From Rhizoclosmatium globosum (Eukaryota; Chytridiomycota; Chytridiomycetes; Chytridiales; Chytriomycetaceae), in the NCBI GenBank assembly GCA_002104985.1, contig MCGO01000094.1, forward strand, positions 1 to 64,000: a stretch of DNA of 64,000 nucleotides, written 5' to 3'. Under the pieces are notes generated by a model, which did not search any database, was not told the DNA's origin, and was given only the letters and a program-made list of their open reading frames with translations. The position numbers and the translations under genes are program-made. Position 1 is the first letter of the stretch. The number at the start of each line of letters is the position of its first letter. Of this stretch, positions 1 to 9,965 are shown in pieces.

Positions 1-502
1 CCTTCGATGTATACTGTCAGCAACCTTCGGGAACCAAGTCACGCCAACTCACCCTCGTCTTTCCGCTTTCTGTGCACTTGTTGTGGACACCAACGGGCCG
101 TGTGTATCGAGGAAACTTTTGCAGTTCAAGCTGGGCCTTCAGACGGACCATCAGAGGAAGGGATTGGTCTCTGCACACAAGTTTCAGCGCTTCTCTTTGG
201 GGCTCGTTTTGGGCAATGAGGAAACGGGCCTACCCAAAATCATGTTAGTTGAATATGAATACAATCTATCAAGTTGCTGGATTGTTACCATTCGGTCCCG
301 TAGTCGGTTGGCGATCATTGGCATTTTGTGTTTGTTTGCTTTTTTTTTTTCCGATTCACTGAAAATAAAGGAATAATTTGTATATATGTATAAGGATATG
401 TAACCTTTCATGGCTTCTTCTGATTCGATTTTTTCGCGGATTTGCGCTATTACTAGCGCCGATCTCAGAACCTCCTTGCCATACGAGTCGTTCAGCCCAA
501 CT
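1..502. other. Upstream region, no supported gene
   Basis: Short open frames exist but none shows a recognisable domain, splice structure or codon pattern. There is a T-rich tract near 344-355 and an AT-rich stretch just before the first gene, which would fit a promoter and 5' leader. The first 250 bases might belong to a gene that continues outside the window, but I cannot support one. Confidence 0.4.
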
Positions 503-2135
503 ATGAGTACAGCAAATAACAGCACGCCACACACGGATTTGGAAACTGTCGTTGGTGTTACTCTCGCTGTTATGTCGGGGTTGTTCTTGGGATCATCAGT
601 TGTGCTGAGAAAGAGGGGGCTTATCGAAATTGCCGCAGACGGACATAACGTCGCAGAGGGATCGACTGCTTATCTGAAGAATAGATTCTGGTGGGCTGGA
701 ATGGGACTACGTGAGTTTTTCGTGATTTTTGATTCATTAAGCCGAAAATACGCGACAACAGAAGCCATAGGGGAAATAAGCAATTTTGGAGCTTACGCAC
801 TATGTCCAACAGTCATTGTGACGCCGATGGGGACTTTGGCGGTTGTATTCAATTCGCTACTCTCCAATTATTTATTGAAAGAGAAACTGTCATTTATTGG
901 GAAACTGGGTTGTGGAATATGTATACTTGGTGTTTTGGAAATAGTTACGCATGTCTTGACTGACCGAGAAATCTTTACAATTCCTCAATTTATGGTGTAC
1001 GCCACCAGTACATGTAGGATTAAGTCATTTTTTGTCGAGTGATTGCTAAACAAGGCAATTATAGCTTTTTTGGTTTATTCGGCGTTTATTGTCGTCCTTG
1101 TACTATTTCTCAAGTTTTATGCCGAGCCCCGTTATGCGAAGAAAACACCGTTTGTGTATATTGCAATGAGCTCTTGTGGAGGATCTTATTTAGTCTTGAG
1201 TGCACAAGGAGTAGGTTCGGCTATTGCTTACTCAATTAAAAATTGGACAACCGACAACCAATTCGTGCAATGGCCACTCTATCCTCTCATTCTATTCATG
1301 GTTATGGCCGTTATATATCAGATTACGTATCTCAATAAGGTTTGATGACTTCAAAATACTACTATAGCTTAAGCTCATTTAGGCCCTCTCAGTCAATTCA
1401 AGTGCAGTCATATACCCTATCAGTTTTGTATGCTTTAATATCATGACTATGATTTCGACGGCGTTTCTTTATTTTAAACTGCCAGTTGATAACGTTGAGG
1501 ATGGAATAAGCGTCATCGTTGGTTTGCTTACAATTATCTGCGGTGTCGTACTATTGTCAATCAGCAAGCATGAGTCAAAGATGATAATTGAGCATGATCG
1601 TGTAGACAATATTTCAACCGAGAAGCTACTGCGGCGTTCAACGAAAAACAGCCTGGAGAGCAATCCACTTTCATTTCGAATGATATCAATTACTGCAGCA
1701 TCAACAGAAGTTTTGACTCTGTCTCGTGATAGACTTCGTATTGGAATCGAGTCATCACTTGATGCCCTTGATTCTAAATTTTGCCAAAAACAGCCCAGCG
1801 TGTTTGAAGGAACCCTCACCCCTGTTATGGAGCAGAACAATGTTTTCGAAGGAAGTTCTTCAAAAAAGGTCTCTGACTCTGATGAAATCAGGAATCAATC
1901 ATCTGATACCCCTCAATATGAAAATGAAGCGCTTAACATTCGCGTGCAACCAAAGCCGCCGTCGTCTCGCCGAAACTCATTACCGCAGATAAGAACGTTT
2001 ATGAATTCGAACAATTATTTGGATCGGAAACGAGTATTCTCAGAAATACAAGCCCAAGATAATATTCCACAGAGGAGCCTAGTTGCGCATGCATACGACA
2101 CTCGATTTGTCTCTGTATCTTCTTTATTAATGTAA
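503..2135 (+). CDS. NIPA-type magnesium transporter-like membrane protein (copy 1)
   Basis: Predicted multi-pass membrane protein of the NIPA/DUF803 family, which moves Mg2+ or other divalent cations across membranes. Four exons: 503-710, 762-1013, 1065-1339, 1383-2135; the three introns are 51, 51 and 43 nt and all phases agree, giving 495 aa. Family hallmarks are GLFLGSSVVLRKRGL in the first membrane segment, EISNFGAYALCPTVIVTPMG after the first intron, and an in-frame ALSVNSSAVIYPISFV segment after the last. Membrane segments occupy about residues 1-310; the last ~185 residues are a polar Ser-rich tail, longer than in animal NIPA proteins, ending in AHAYDTRFVS. The start at 503 was chosen because the neighbouring paralogue begins at the same residue; an in-frame ATG lies 93 nt upstream. 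It forms a tandem pair with the next gene. Substrate is inferred from the family only. Confidence 0.88.
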
Positions 2136-2253
2136 TTAATTTAGGTATTCCCAAAGAATACAATTTGTTCTATGTTCTATGTTGAAGATTTACATAACAA
2201 ATCAACAATTCTTTCACCAATCGACCTTCACCCTCGGCGCTTTCAATCTAATA

Positions 2254-3783
2254 ATGAGTACTGTGACAAATAATACCACACATACTCCTTTGGAAACCGC
2301 AGTTGGTGTTGCTCTCGCTGTCATATCGGGGTTATTCTTGGGATCATCGGTCGTGCTGAGAAAAAGGGGGCTTATCGAAATTGCCGCAGACGGACATAAC
2401 GTCGCAGAGGGATCGACTGCTTATCTGAAGAATAGATTCTGGTGGGCGGGAATGGGACTACGTGAGTTTCATTTTGATTCCACGACTTGCGGAAGTTAAA
2501 ACATTTGACAAAAGAAGCTATAGGAGAAATAAGTAATTTTGGGGCTTATGCCTTATGCCCAACAGTAATTGTAACGCCAATGGGGACATTAGCAATTGTC
2601 TTCAATTCTCTCCTCTCCAACTATTTACTTAAAGAGAAATTGTCCTTTATTGGTAAAATGGGCTGTGGAATATGTATATTTGGAGTATTGGAAATAGTTG
2701 TACATGTCTTGACAGATCAACAAGTCTTGACGGTGCCTATATTCATGGCATACGTCACCAGCACATGTATACTATACTTATTGTTGTAAAAAACTTGCTT
2801 ATTTGCACAAATAGCATTCTTGGTTTATTCGGCGTTTATTACCGTCCTTGTCTTATTTCTCAAGTTTTATGCTGAGCCCCGATATACGAAGAAGACACCA
2901 TTCGTATATATTGCAATGAGCTCCTGCGGAGGCTCTTATTTGGTTTTGAGCGCCCAGGGAGTTGGCTCAGCGATTGCCTATTCAACGAAAAATTGGACAA
3001 CTGATAACCAGTTCTTGCAATGGCCACTCTATCCTCTTATTCTGTTCATGGTTTTGGCGGTTATATACCAGATTACTTATCTTAATAAGGTTAGCTGGTT
3101 TTGTAAGACAGCTATCAATGACGGAAATTTAGGCTCTCGCTGTAAATTCAAGCGCAGTTATATACCCAATCAGTTTTGTATGCTTCAATGTCATGACTTT
3201 GATTTCAACGGCTTTTCTCTATTTTAAGCTTCCAGTTGATAACGTTGAGGATGGAATCAGTGTTGTGGTTGGGTTGTTGACGATTATTGGCGGCGTTGTT
3301 TTGTTATCTATCAGCAAGAATGAATCGAAGATGATAATAGAGCAGGATAGTTTAGACGATATTTCAACTGAGAAGTTGCTTCGAGGTTCAACCAAAAATA
3401 TTGCAGAAGGCGATCTTCCAGTATCGTATGGCATGATATCAATCAACGAAGCGTCAACTGAAGTTTTAAGGTTGGATCGCAACAGGCTTCGTATTGGAGT
3501 TGAGGCATCACTTGATGCATTTGATCCGAAACTTGGTCTCAGTCCGCTGGCGGGGCAGTCTAGTGTGTTTGAAGCGAATTCTATGAGAACTGTCTCGATT
3601 GATACGGGATCTGATCAAAGTAGGAATCAGTCACTGAAGATGGAAGCATCAGATGTCCCAACTGCTACGCGTGAACAAACGAAGCCCCCAATCGCACATT
3701 TGAATTCACTCAAGTATACTAGCGTTAACCGTTATATGATATTATTTATTATTTACTATATATATTGTGTTGGTGTATTATGA
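2254..3783 (+). CDS. NIPA-type transporter-like protein (copy 2), 3' end interrupted by retrotransposon
   Basis: Paralogue of the upstream gene with identical exon lengths: 2254-2461, 2515-2766, 2815-3089, then 3133 onward; introns of 53, 48 and 43 nt. The membrane core is intact and very similar to copy 1. A copia-like element sits in the last exon after base 3722. As the DNA stands, translation runs 20 codons into the left LTR and stops at 3783, giving about 461 aa and losing the conserved end of the cytosolic tail. The severed tail lies beyond the element at 8557-8698, and the frame is continuous across the empty site, so the gene was intact before insertion. Membrane function could survive because only the tail end is lost. 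Confidence 0.85.
3718..3722. repeat. Target site duplication, left copy (ACTAG)
   Basis: The five bases ACTAG precede the left LTR and recur at 8552-8556 after the right LTR. A 5-bp duplication is typical for Ty1/copia integrases and fixes the element's ends. Confidence 0.85.
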
Positions 3784-3813
3784 ATAGATTTAATTCTTTC
3801 CCTCAATCTCTTG
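3723..3813 (+). repeat. Left LTR (91 bp)
   Basis: Identical to the right LTR over all 91 bases. It begins CGTTAACC and ends CTCTTG, so the canonical TG...CA termini are absent. It is very AT-rich, with TATA-like stretches that could serve as the promoter. It also supplies the final codons and stop of the interrupted host gene. Confidence 0.9.
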
Positions 3814-3814
3814 C

Positions 3815-3831
3815 GTTATCAGCACCAAGCA
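3815..3831 (+). other. Candidate primer-binding site
   Basis: Within 1-2 bases after the left LTR lies GTTATCAGCACC, which shares TATCAG with the initiator-Met-tRNA primer sites of many copia elements. The match is short and could be chance. Confidence 0.3.
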
Positions 3832-3855
3832 ACCCAAACCCCTCAAACACCAACG

Positions 3856-6800
3856 ATGCTAGCCACGTACGGCCAACCAAAGGAGTCTCAGAAACTCAGC
3901 CAATCAAACTACGCGACCTACTTCCTGAAGTGGCTCGAAGAAATCAAAAAGACTCTCGGCAACCTCGGCCTCCCCTCCGGCTCAGCCCTCTACCAAGTCA
4001 CCCCCCTCGCACCTGACTCAGTACCAATCAACTCCCTCGTCATGTTTCTCAATGTCGACATCATCCCTGTCTCGAAAGCGCGCGTGTATGGAACTGAGTT
4101 GGTTGCAGGTGCCACCCTCAAAACTGTCAAAGACCCCACCTTCGAACAGGAAATGAAGTACAACGGCATTGTCGCGCACTACGAAACAGCAAAAAGCCGT
4201 GTCTGGGGAACCATCAAAGATTTCACAGACGACACGCTCTTCACCATCTTCAAAAACTCAGCCGGACCAAAACAAAACATCGTCGATGGAATTGTCGCCC
4301 TTCAAAAACATTGTCAAATCTCTCACCAATCAAACATCAATGCAGCTAAAAATACTCTTCAATCTCTACGCCTCGCTCCAAACAAACATCCCCTCACTCT
4401 CCTCCAAAATATTCAAACCCAAATCCTCATTCTTGCAGACCTCGGGTACCCTGACTCAACAAACCTATCGCTATGCACTGAATTCAATCTGTCAAACATC
4501 AACAATTTCTTCACTGGACTTACCGACGATGACCTTGCACGCTCAATGACTGCGCTCATCTACTCAAAGGCTAAGAAGGACCCTCTTGATTTTGCCGAAG
4601 TATTGAGCATTGTTGCAGAAGACGAACTTGGGTCACGTGGTCGAACAGCGCACAAGGATCTCTTTGGAACTGGAAATGGTCGTTCGTTTGTTGCCAAGGA
4701 TGTCGCATCTCTCGAGGAACAAATTGCGGCTCTGACTAGAGCGTTTGCTGCCACCCGCCATGTCAGCCACAATCCAGTGAGCACTGTTGACTCTCTCAAG
4801 CTCTTTGTTGTTGGTTTCCCAGAAGGCACTACCTCTGAATTGCTTCGCGCCCATTTCAAAGGATGTGTCCGAGTTGACGTTGTGAAGTCGAAGAACACGG
4901 GAAAATCAATTGCCTTCATCAACTACGACAACGCCTCAGCCGCAACTGCTGCCTTGAATACACCCTTAACTTTTGAACAATCTCAAATTGTTATTCGTCG
5001 TGCATTCAATAAAGCTTCTACCGCTTACCCGTTGACAGTCCCTATTGCAGCAAAACAAGTATTGTACAAACCAAAGCCTATTATTGCATACCTTGATTCC
5101 GGTTCAGAAAAACATTTAACCCGCTTTGATGACCTTCTACTTAACAAATCAAAATGCAAGCCATCAAGAATACAGGGCATTGCACCTGATGCTGTCATAG
5201 TGGGAAGTGGGATTCAGGGTGATTTGAAAATTGAAGACTCCAGTTTGACTCTCAAAGATGTGGAACATGTGCCATTTTCTACAGAAACACTTGTGTCAAT
5301 ATGGAAGCTCCTGTGCGAAAAATTGGACGTATTCTTTGATCACCAAACAATGACTGCATATGTTGGTAAAATGAAGGATGGTGTGTTCAATGTTACTGCT
5401 CGTGCAAAAGGCGTGGACGGCCTCTTTCACCTTACTCTTGACTCTCCAACCACTCAACACCAGCTTGACCATGATCCAAGTATCAAAGCCTTGCTTGGTA
5501 CAACATTTCCCCGTGTCACACTACGGACATGGCATGAAAGGTTTATGCACGCGGGCATTGATCAAATTTTGAAAACAGTTCCTGCTGTCCATGGTCTCTC
5601 ATTTGCTGGGTCAGACAAAGAGTTCTTCTGTGAGACGTGTGTTATGGCCAAAATGCCCAGACTCCCCTACAACAAATCTGGATGGACTGCCAGCAACCTT
5701 CTTGACACTCTCATTATTGATGTATTCTTTCCAGAAAAGGGAAACCCCTCTCGAGATGGTCATACTTGTATGCTGGGTGTCATGGTTCCATCTATTCACT
5801 TCAAAATTTGTTATGGACTGTTCAACCACACTGCGAAAGAAGTTGTTAAATTCTTGAAACTGGCTATTGCGTATCTTGAATCATTCTCCACTGAAAAAGT
5901 CCAAAATATCAGAATGGATCCATCAGGAGAAGCAGAAAGCAAATTGATGCATGAAGCATGTGCTGAACTGTCGAAGACTCTCCAAATTACATGTACAGAT
6001 GCACACAACCAGGATGGGCACTTAAACGGGTACTTTAAAGTCATGATGGAAAGAGTCCGCGCAAACATTATTCAAACAGGAAAGCCAATGGATTTCTGGC
6101 TGAATGGCGCACTCTATCATACCTTTGTTGACAACCGTACTATGCACGGAAACAAAACAAAAACCCCAGTTGAACTGCTCACTGGAAAGAAGCCACAAGT
6201 AAAACATTGGAGAACCCTCAACTGTGTTGCCTATCCACGTATCCTCCCAAAACATATCAAAATCACTGATGAGAATATTGATAAACCAGGAATCTACTGG
6301 AAAACTGGACCTCGCGCTGTGCGAAGTACATTTATTGGTTATGGTAATTATGATGGTCACCCAGTTCAACGTATGGGATGGATGTTCCTCACAGAAGACG
6401 GAAGAACCATCTACTCACGCGATGGGTATTTCTATGAAACATGTTTCCAATTTGAGGACATTCAAGGAAAGCAACACGAATTGATTCCGGCTGTTCGGTG
6501 GGCCGATCATCATGATGATTCTGCAGACGAAGACTATATTACTATGCCATTGGAATGCTCAATTGAAACACTTGAAGAAGCTGCGACAAATAGTGACATC
6601 TTGATTCCTACCCCTGTACCTTTAAAAACCCCATCAACCCCTCCCCCCACTGAATCCCTCTGTGAAGAATTCTTCACTCCATCGTCCACCCCCACACAGT
6701 ATGAATCTGATGGAGAATATATCCCCACAACACCAACCCCTACCTCAGAGTTACCAACAAGGAGATCAACCCGAAATACAATACAAGCTCAGCATTATGA

Positions 6801-8466
6801 CTCTGCCACTGGAAAATATTACTCTCTTGTATCGCGTAAGGCTGAAATTACAGTGACGGAAGCTCTCAAAAGTGCTGAATGGATTGCTGCCTTTGGAAAA
6901 CACCACAAGAAACTCGACAATGCGAATGCCTATCAGTTTAAACTCAAGTCAGAGGCTACTAGTCCTATTGTGAACTTGTTCTATGCCCTTACTGAAAAGC
7001 AAGAAGAAGACTCTGGTGTCTTTGAACCATATGTGCGAGCCATTGCAGACGGAAGTTCGCAAAAGCTGTGTGATGTTGGCCAAGTGTATGTTACAACCCC
7101 AGACGTGGAAACCAACAAGATCTTTTCCATCCATGTCACCCAGAGAGGTATGAATACACGAAAGGTTGATGTCAATGGCGCTTTCCTCCAAACACCAAAC
7201 AACCCAGACCGACCAGTCTTTACGTATATTCCAGAAGGATTCCCACTTTCAGAAGGAGTCTCTCGTCATACTCACTGTATTCAATGGTTGAAAGTCATCA
7301 ATGGACAACGCGACGGATCCTTCCTATTTGCAAACCATCGAGATGGACTATTCCGTGAATATGGTTTTGTCCAATGCCCCTCAAGCCCAGCACTGTGGAT
7401 CAAACAACTGACAGATACTGAACATGAGAAGATTCTCTTCATGGAGTGGTTTGCAGACGACGGCGAATTAGCACATGACCCCGATTGTCTTGCAGAAGCA
7501 GACAAATTCCTTGCCTGGTTGAATGAACGACTTCCGATAACCATCAAAGATATTGTGGGCACTATTATTGGATGCCGAAAGACTTACACTGAAGGATGCT
7601 TTGATATGGATCAAGAAGCCTATATTCTGGACTCCTGCCTTCCCTACCAGACAAACAAGCTCATTAAAAACAAAACTCCATGGAACAACGGGCTAGATAT
7701 GAAGGAATTTGACAACGTAGAAACTGAGTCTGACGTGTCAATGAACGGAATACCATACCAAGAAGCTTTTGGCACCCTCCTAACTCTACACAAAACCCGT
7801 GCCGATATTCTATACACTCTCAGTAAACTTGGACAACATGTTAAAAACCCGCAGCAAATTCACTGGAAAGCCCTTCAACATTTGTTAGGATACTTGAATC
7901 GAACCAGTGGAAAAGTTCAACGATTTAGAAAGTCTCAAGATGGCATTGTCAAGTTGATTGGATACACGGATGCTGACTTCGCTGCTGACAACAACACTCG
8001 AAAATCGCGAACTGGAATTGTTGCCTCAATAGCTCAGGGAACAGTATCTGCCTCATCAAAACTCCAAAAAACAGTAGCAGACTCAACTGTTGCAGCTGAA
8101 ACAACTGCAGCTGTCTCTGGATCAAATGTCTTCATCTACCTCAACAACATTCTGAAATGGCTTGGGTACAATGACCCTAACCCAACTGACCACTACTGTG
8201 ACAACCTACAATCAGTCACAAACGTTATCGAAGGATCTGGGCGACACAGAACACGACACCTGGATCTACAGTACATGGTTCTGAAGGACAGGCACCAAAA
8301 CAAAATCATCAGCTTCAAATGGTGTGGAACAGACAGCAACAAATCAGATATTATGACAAAACCCCTACGCTTTGTGAAACATGAACGTGCCATTATGGAA
8401 TTGGGAATTGTGGACCGGGACTCAAAACAAAATACCACTTCAGCCCTCTTTGCCAAAGTCCGTTAA
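3856..8466 (+). CDS. Copia-like Gag-Pol polyprotein with RRM-like domain
   Basis: A single frame of 1,536 aa from the first ATG; non-ATG codons extend it back to the LTR edge. Order: UBN2-like Gag region (about 1-300); RRM-like fold at about 314-385 with an RNP2-like LFVVGF and RNP1-like GKSIAFINY; aspartic protease DSG at Asp414; integrase HHCC zinc motif from Trp559 (WHERFMH ... CETC); integrase core with first Asp in LIIDVF, second at Asp688 (RMDPSGE) and Asn724 where the catalytic Glu is expected; reverse transcriptase with FADD at 1199-1202 in place of YVDD; RNase H with TDADFAAD, the ETTAA segment and CDN; C-terminal DIMTKPL like other copia ends. No CCHC knuckle is present in Gag, so the RRM may take over RNA binding (inference). 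No internal stop. Confidence 0.93.
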   Translation: MLATYGQPKESQKLSQSNYATYFLKWLEEIKKTLGNLGLPSGSALYQVTPLAPDSVPINSLVMFLNVDIIPVSKARVYGTELVAGATLKTVKDPTFEQEMKYNGIVAHYETAKSRVWGTIKDFTDDTLFTIFKNSAGPKQNIVDGIVALQKHCQISHQSNINAAKNTLQSLRLAPNKHPLTLLQNIQTQILILADLGYPDSTNLSLCTEFNLSNINNFFTGLTDDDLARSMTALIYSKAKKDPLDFAEVLSIVAEDELGSRGRTAHKDLFGTGNGRSFVAKDVASLEEQIAALTRAFAATRHVSHNPVSTVDSLKLFVVGFPEGTTSELLRAHFKGCVRVDVVKSKNTGKSIAFINYDNASAATAALNTPLTFEQSQIVIRRAFNKASTAYPLTVPIAAKQVLYKPKPIIAYLDSGSEKHLTRFDDLLLNKSKCKPSRIQGIAPDAVIVGSGIQGDLKIEDSSLTLKDVEHVPFSTETLVSIWKLLCEKLDVFFDHQTMTAYVGKMKDGVFNVTARAKGVDGLFHLTLDSPTTQHQLDHDPSIKALLGTTFPRVTLRTWHERFMHAGIDQILKTVPAVHGLSFAGSDKEFFCETCVMAKMPRLPYNKSGWTASNLLDTLIIDVFFPEKGNPSRDGHTCMLGVMVPSIHFKICYGLFNHTAKEVVKFLKLAIAYLESFSTEKVQNIRMDPSGEAESKLMHEACAELSKTLQITCTDAHNQDGHLNGYFKVMMERVRANIIQTGKPMDFWLNGALYHTFVDNRTMHGNKTKTPVELLTGKKPQVKHWRTLNCVAYPRILPKHIKITDENIDKPGIYWKTGPRAVRSTFIGYGNYDGHPVQRMGWMFLTEDGRTIYSRDGYFYETCFQFEDIQGKQHELIPAVRWADHHDDSADEDYITMPLECSIETLEEAATNSDILIPTPVPLKTPSTPPPTESLCEEFFTPSSTPTQYESDGEYIPTTPTPTSELPTRRSTRNTIQAQHYDSATGKYYSLVSRKAEITVTEALKSAEWIAAFGKHHKKLDNANAYQFKLKSEATSPIVNLFYALTEKQEEDSGVFEPYVRAIADGSSQKLCDVGQVYVTTPDVETNKIFSIHVTQRGMNTRKVDVNGAFLQTPNNPDRPVFTYIPEGFPLSEGVSRHTHCIQWLKVINGQRDGSFLFANHRDGLFREYGFVQCPSSPALWIKQLTDTEHEKILFMEWFADDGELAHDPDCLAEADKFLAWLNERLPITIKDIVGTIIGCRKTYTEGCFDMDQEAYILDSCLPYQTNKLIKNKTPWNNGLDMKEFDNVETESDVSMNGIPYQEAFGTLLTLHKTRADILYTLSKLGQHVKNPQQIHWKALQHLLGYLNRTSGKVQRFRKSQDGIVKLIGYTDADFAADNNTRKSRTGIVASIAQGTVSASSKLQKTVADSTVAAETTAAVSGSNVFIYLNNILKWLGYNDPNPTDHYCDNLQSVTNVIEGSGRHRTRHLDLQYMVLKDRHQNKIISFKWCGTDSNKSDIMTKPLRFVKHERAIMELGIVDRDSKQNTTSALFAKVR

Positions 8467-8551
8467 CCGTTATATGATATTATTTATTATTTACTATATA
8501 TATTGTGTTGGTGTATTATGAATAGATTTAATTCTTTCCCTCAATCTCTTG
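8461..8551 (+). repeat. Right LTR (91 bp)
   Basis: Identical to the left LTR and flanked by ACTAG. Its bases 4-6 (TAA) serve as the stop codon of the gag-pol frame. The bases directly upstream are not purine-rich, so the plus-strand primer site is unclear. Confidence 0.9.
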
Positions 8552-8556
8552 ACTAG
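8552..8556. repeat. Target site duplication, right copy (ACTAG)
   Basis: Perfect copy of the five bases preceding the left LTR, followed directly by the host reading frame. Confidence 0.85.
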
Positions 8557-8698
8557 AACACTTATGAATTCGAATAATTTTTTGGATCGTAGGCGGGTAT
8601 TTACGGAAATGCAAACTCAGGAAAACTTTCCGCCAACCAGTTTAGTTGCTCATGCATATGACACACGTTTCGTGTCTGCGACTTCCTTATTAATGTAA
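8557..8698 (+). pseudogene. Severed 3' end of NIPA-like copy 2
   Basis: These 142 bases encode the C-terminal tail missing from the interrupted copy 2. The predicted protein matches the end of copy 1 (for example MNSNN.LDR and SLVAHAYDTRFVS) and ends at a TAA at the equivalent place. With the element and one target duplication removed, the host frame reads through without change. No ATG or splice site suggests separate expression. Confidence 0.85.
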
Positions 8699-8807
8699 TA
8701 AAGTCGAGATTTTCACAAAGAATACAACTTGTTCTGTTTCGATAAATGCACATACAATAACAGCCACAGCAATGAATATAACAGCACTTCACTTCACATA
8801 TCATCCA

Positions 8808-9863
8808 TTAACTTTGCGTTTTTCCAGTGCCGGCGAATATGGTGATAATCCTCTTCCCAAAAAACTTGCGACTGGTTCCATTTCCGATAGTTACAGCTGG
8901 ACGCTTTGCATCCGATCTGCCTGTATCAGTTAAGCTTAAACTTCTGTAAACACCAGTTGATGTCGATGCATTCGGTGAAGGCGACGGTTGGTTTGCGATT
9001 TGCTCAGGAGGTGACTTGGGTTGTGCGTCACGACCAACCTTTTTGATTCCACGTCCCAACGGATTCCACCATGGCCTGTTGTCGAGGTGATCGACTTTAC
9101 CGTCATCAGGCGCGAAAATTTGTTCTGTTTGAAGGCTTGGGTCTTTTCTTGGAGTGAGTGGGTTTGGTATACTGAGGCGCGATGAGGAGCGTGGAGGAGT
9201 TGGTATCGATTGTTGCTGTAAGATTGTATTCAGCTGGATATAATTGCAACAACAAAAACTTACTGCGTATGACGAGGATGCTTTCTTCGGTTTTACGCGA
9301 TTCCTGCTCCCTGTCCTGAACATGGCAATACCGCCCTTTGTTGGTACGGTGGAAGTAGAATTCACCAAAGCCACATCGAAATCGTTGTCATCTGAATCAT
9401 TAAGTTCCGCTTCCTGTTCTGGTTCCATGAACAGTTGTAATTTGTTTTTCTGAGATGCATTCGGGTCAAGGTCTTTGAAGAAGGTGCTTCCAGCATTAGG
9501 TCGTGGAAGGGATTGGGTGGCACTGGCTCGGACTTGGCTGTTTTGAGGTGGTATATCCCAAGGGTTGTGCATATTGTTTCCCCCATTAAATGAATAAGAA
9601 TCTGTGCTGAGTGTCCGACGCGGTAAAGTGGCAGTGTATACAATTCCAGAGTCTGAAGAGATGCTTGGATTTCGAGGACTTGAGGATGAAGGAGAGCGTG
9701 TTTGATTTCGCCAGGCATCTCTATCGCGTTTGGCATTGATGATTTCTCGGTTGGGGGATGATGAGAGCGCTTGAAGTGGGAGAAGGGTGGCTGGATTCAT
9801 CAGATACTTTCGTTTGGAGATATCACAGAACCCAAGTGGCTTACGATGTCCACATTGGCACAT
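8808..9863 (-). CDS. Ser/Pro-rich protein of unknown function
   Basis: I do not recognise the family. Reading the minus strand, a 48-nt stretch at 9216-9263 has a GTAAGT donor and TTACAG acceptor and is in frame, so it may be an intron; spliced length is about 335 aa, unspliced 351. The N-terminus MCQCGHRKPLGFCDISKR is Cys/His-containing and could bind a metal; the rest is disordered, rich in Ser, Pro and Asn, with an acidic patch (ELNDSDDNDFD) and a basic C-terminus. No membrane segment or signal peptide. It is divergent from the EI24-like gene, with 102 bp between start codons. Confidence 0.65.
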   Translation of the reverse strand: MCQCGHRKPLGFCDISKRKYLMNPATLLPLQALSSSPNREIINAKRDRDAWRNQTRSPSSSSPRNPSISSDSGIVYTATLPRRTLSTDSYSFNGGNNMHNPWDIPPQNSQVRASATQSLPRPNAGSTFFKDLDPNASQKNKLQLFMEPEQEAELNDSDDNDFDVALVNSTSTVPTKGGIAMFRTGSRNRVKPKKASSSYAVSFCCCNYIQLNTILQQQSIPTPPRSSSRLSIPNPLTPRKDPSLQTEQIFAPDDGKVDHLDNRPWWNPLGRGIKKVGRDAQPKSPPEQIANQPSPSPNASTSTGVYRSLSLTDTGRSDAKRPAVTIGNGTSRKFFGKRIITIFAGTGKTQS

Positions 9864-9965
9864 ACCGTATTCATAATTAATTCATTATTGAGTTTCATAC
9901 CATCTCCCTCTTTCCCTTCTGTCTGCAACCATTTATTCATATTTATTTGTTGGAAATCGCAAAGA

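Larger units (their letters stand above)
3723..8551 (+). mobile_element. Complete Ty1/copia-like LTR retrotransposon
   Basis: A 4,829-bp element with 91-bp LTRs and one gag-pol frame in the order gag, protease, integrase, reverse transcriptase, RNase H, which is the copia (Pseudoviridae) order rather than the gypsy order. The LTRs are identical base for base, the target duplication is perfect and the polyprotein has no stop or frameshift, so the insertion looks very recent and the copy may be active. Odd features: very short LTRs without the usual TG..CA ends, no obvious polypurine tract directly before the right LTR, a polyprotein stop codon inside the right LTR, an RRM-like domain in Gag and an altered integrase active site. 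Confidence 0.93.

Noticed and set aside
3723..8551. Reading the copia element as an endogenous virus of a host gene family or as gypsy-type
   Set aside because: Integrase precedes reverse transcriptase, which is copia order; no envelope-like frame.
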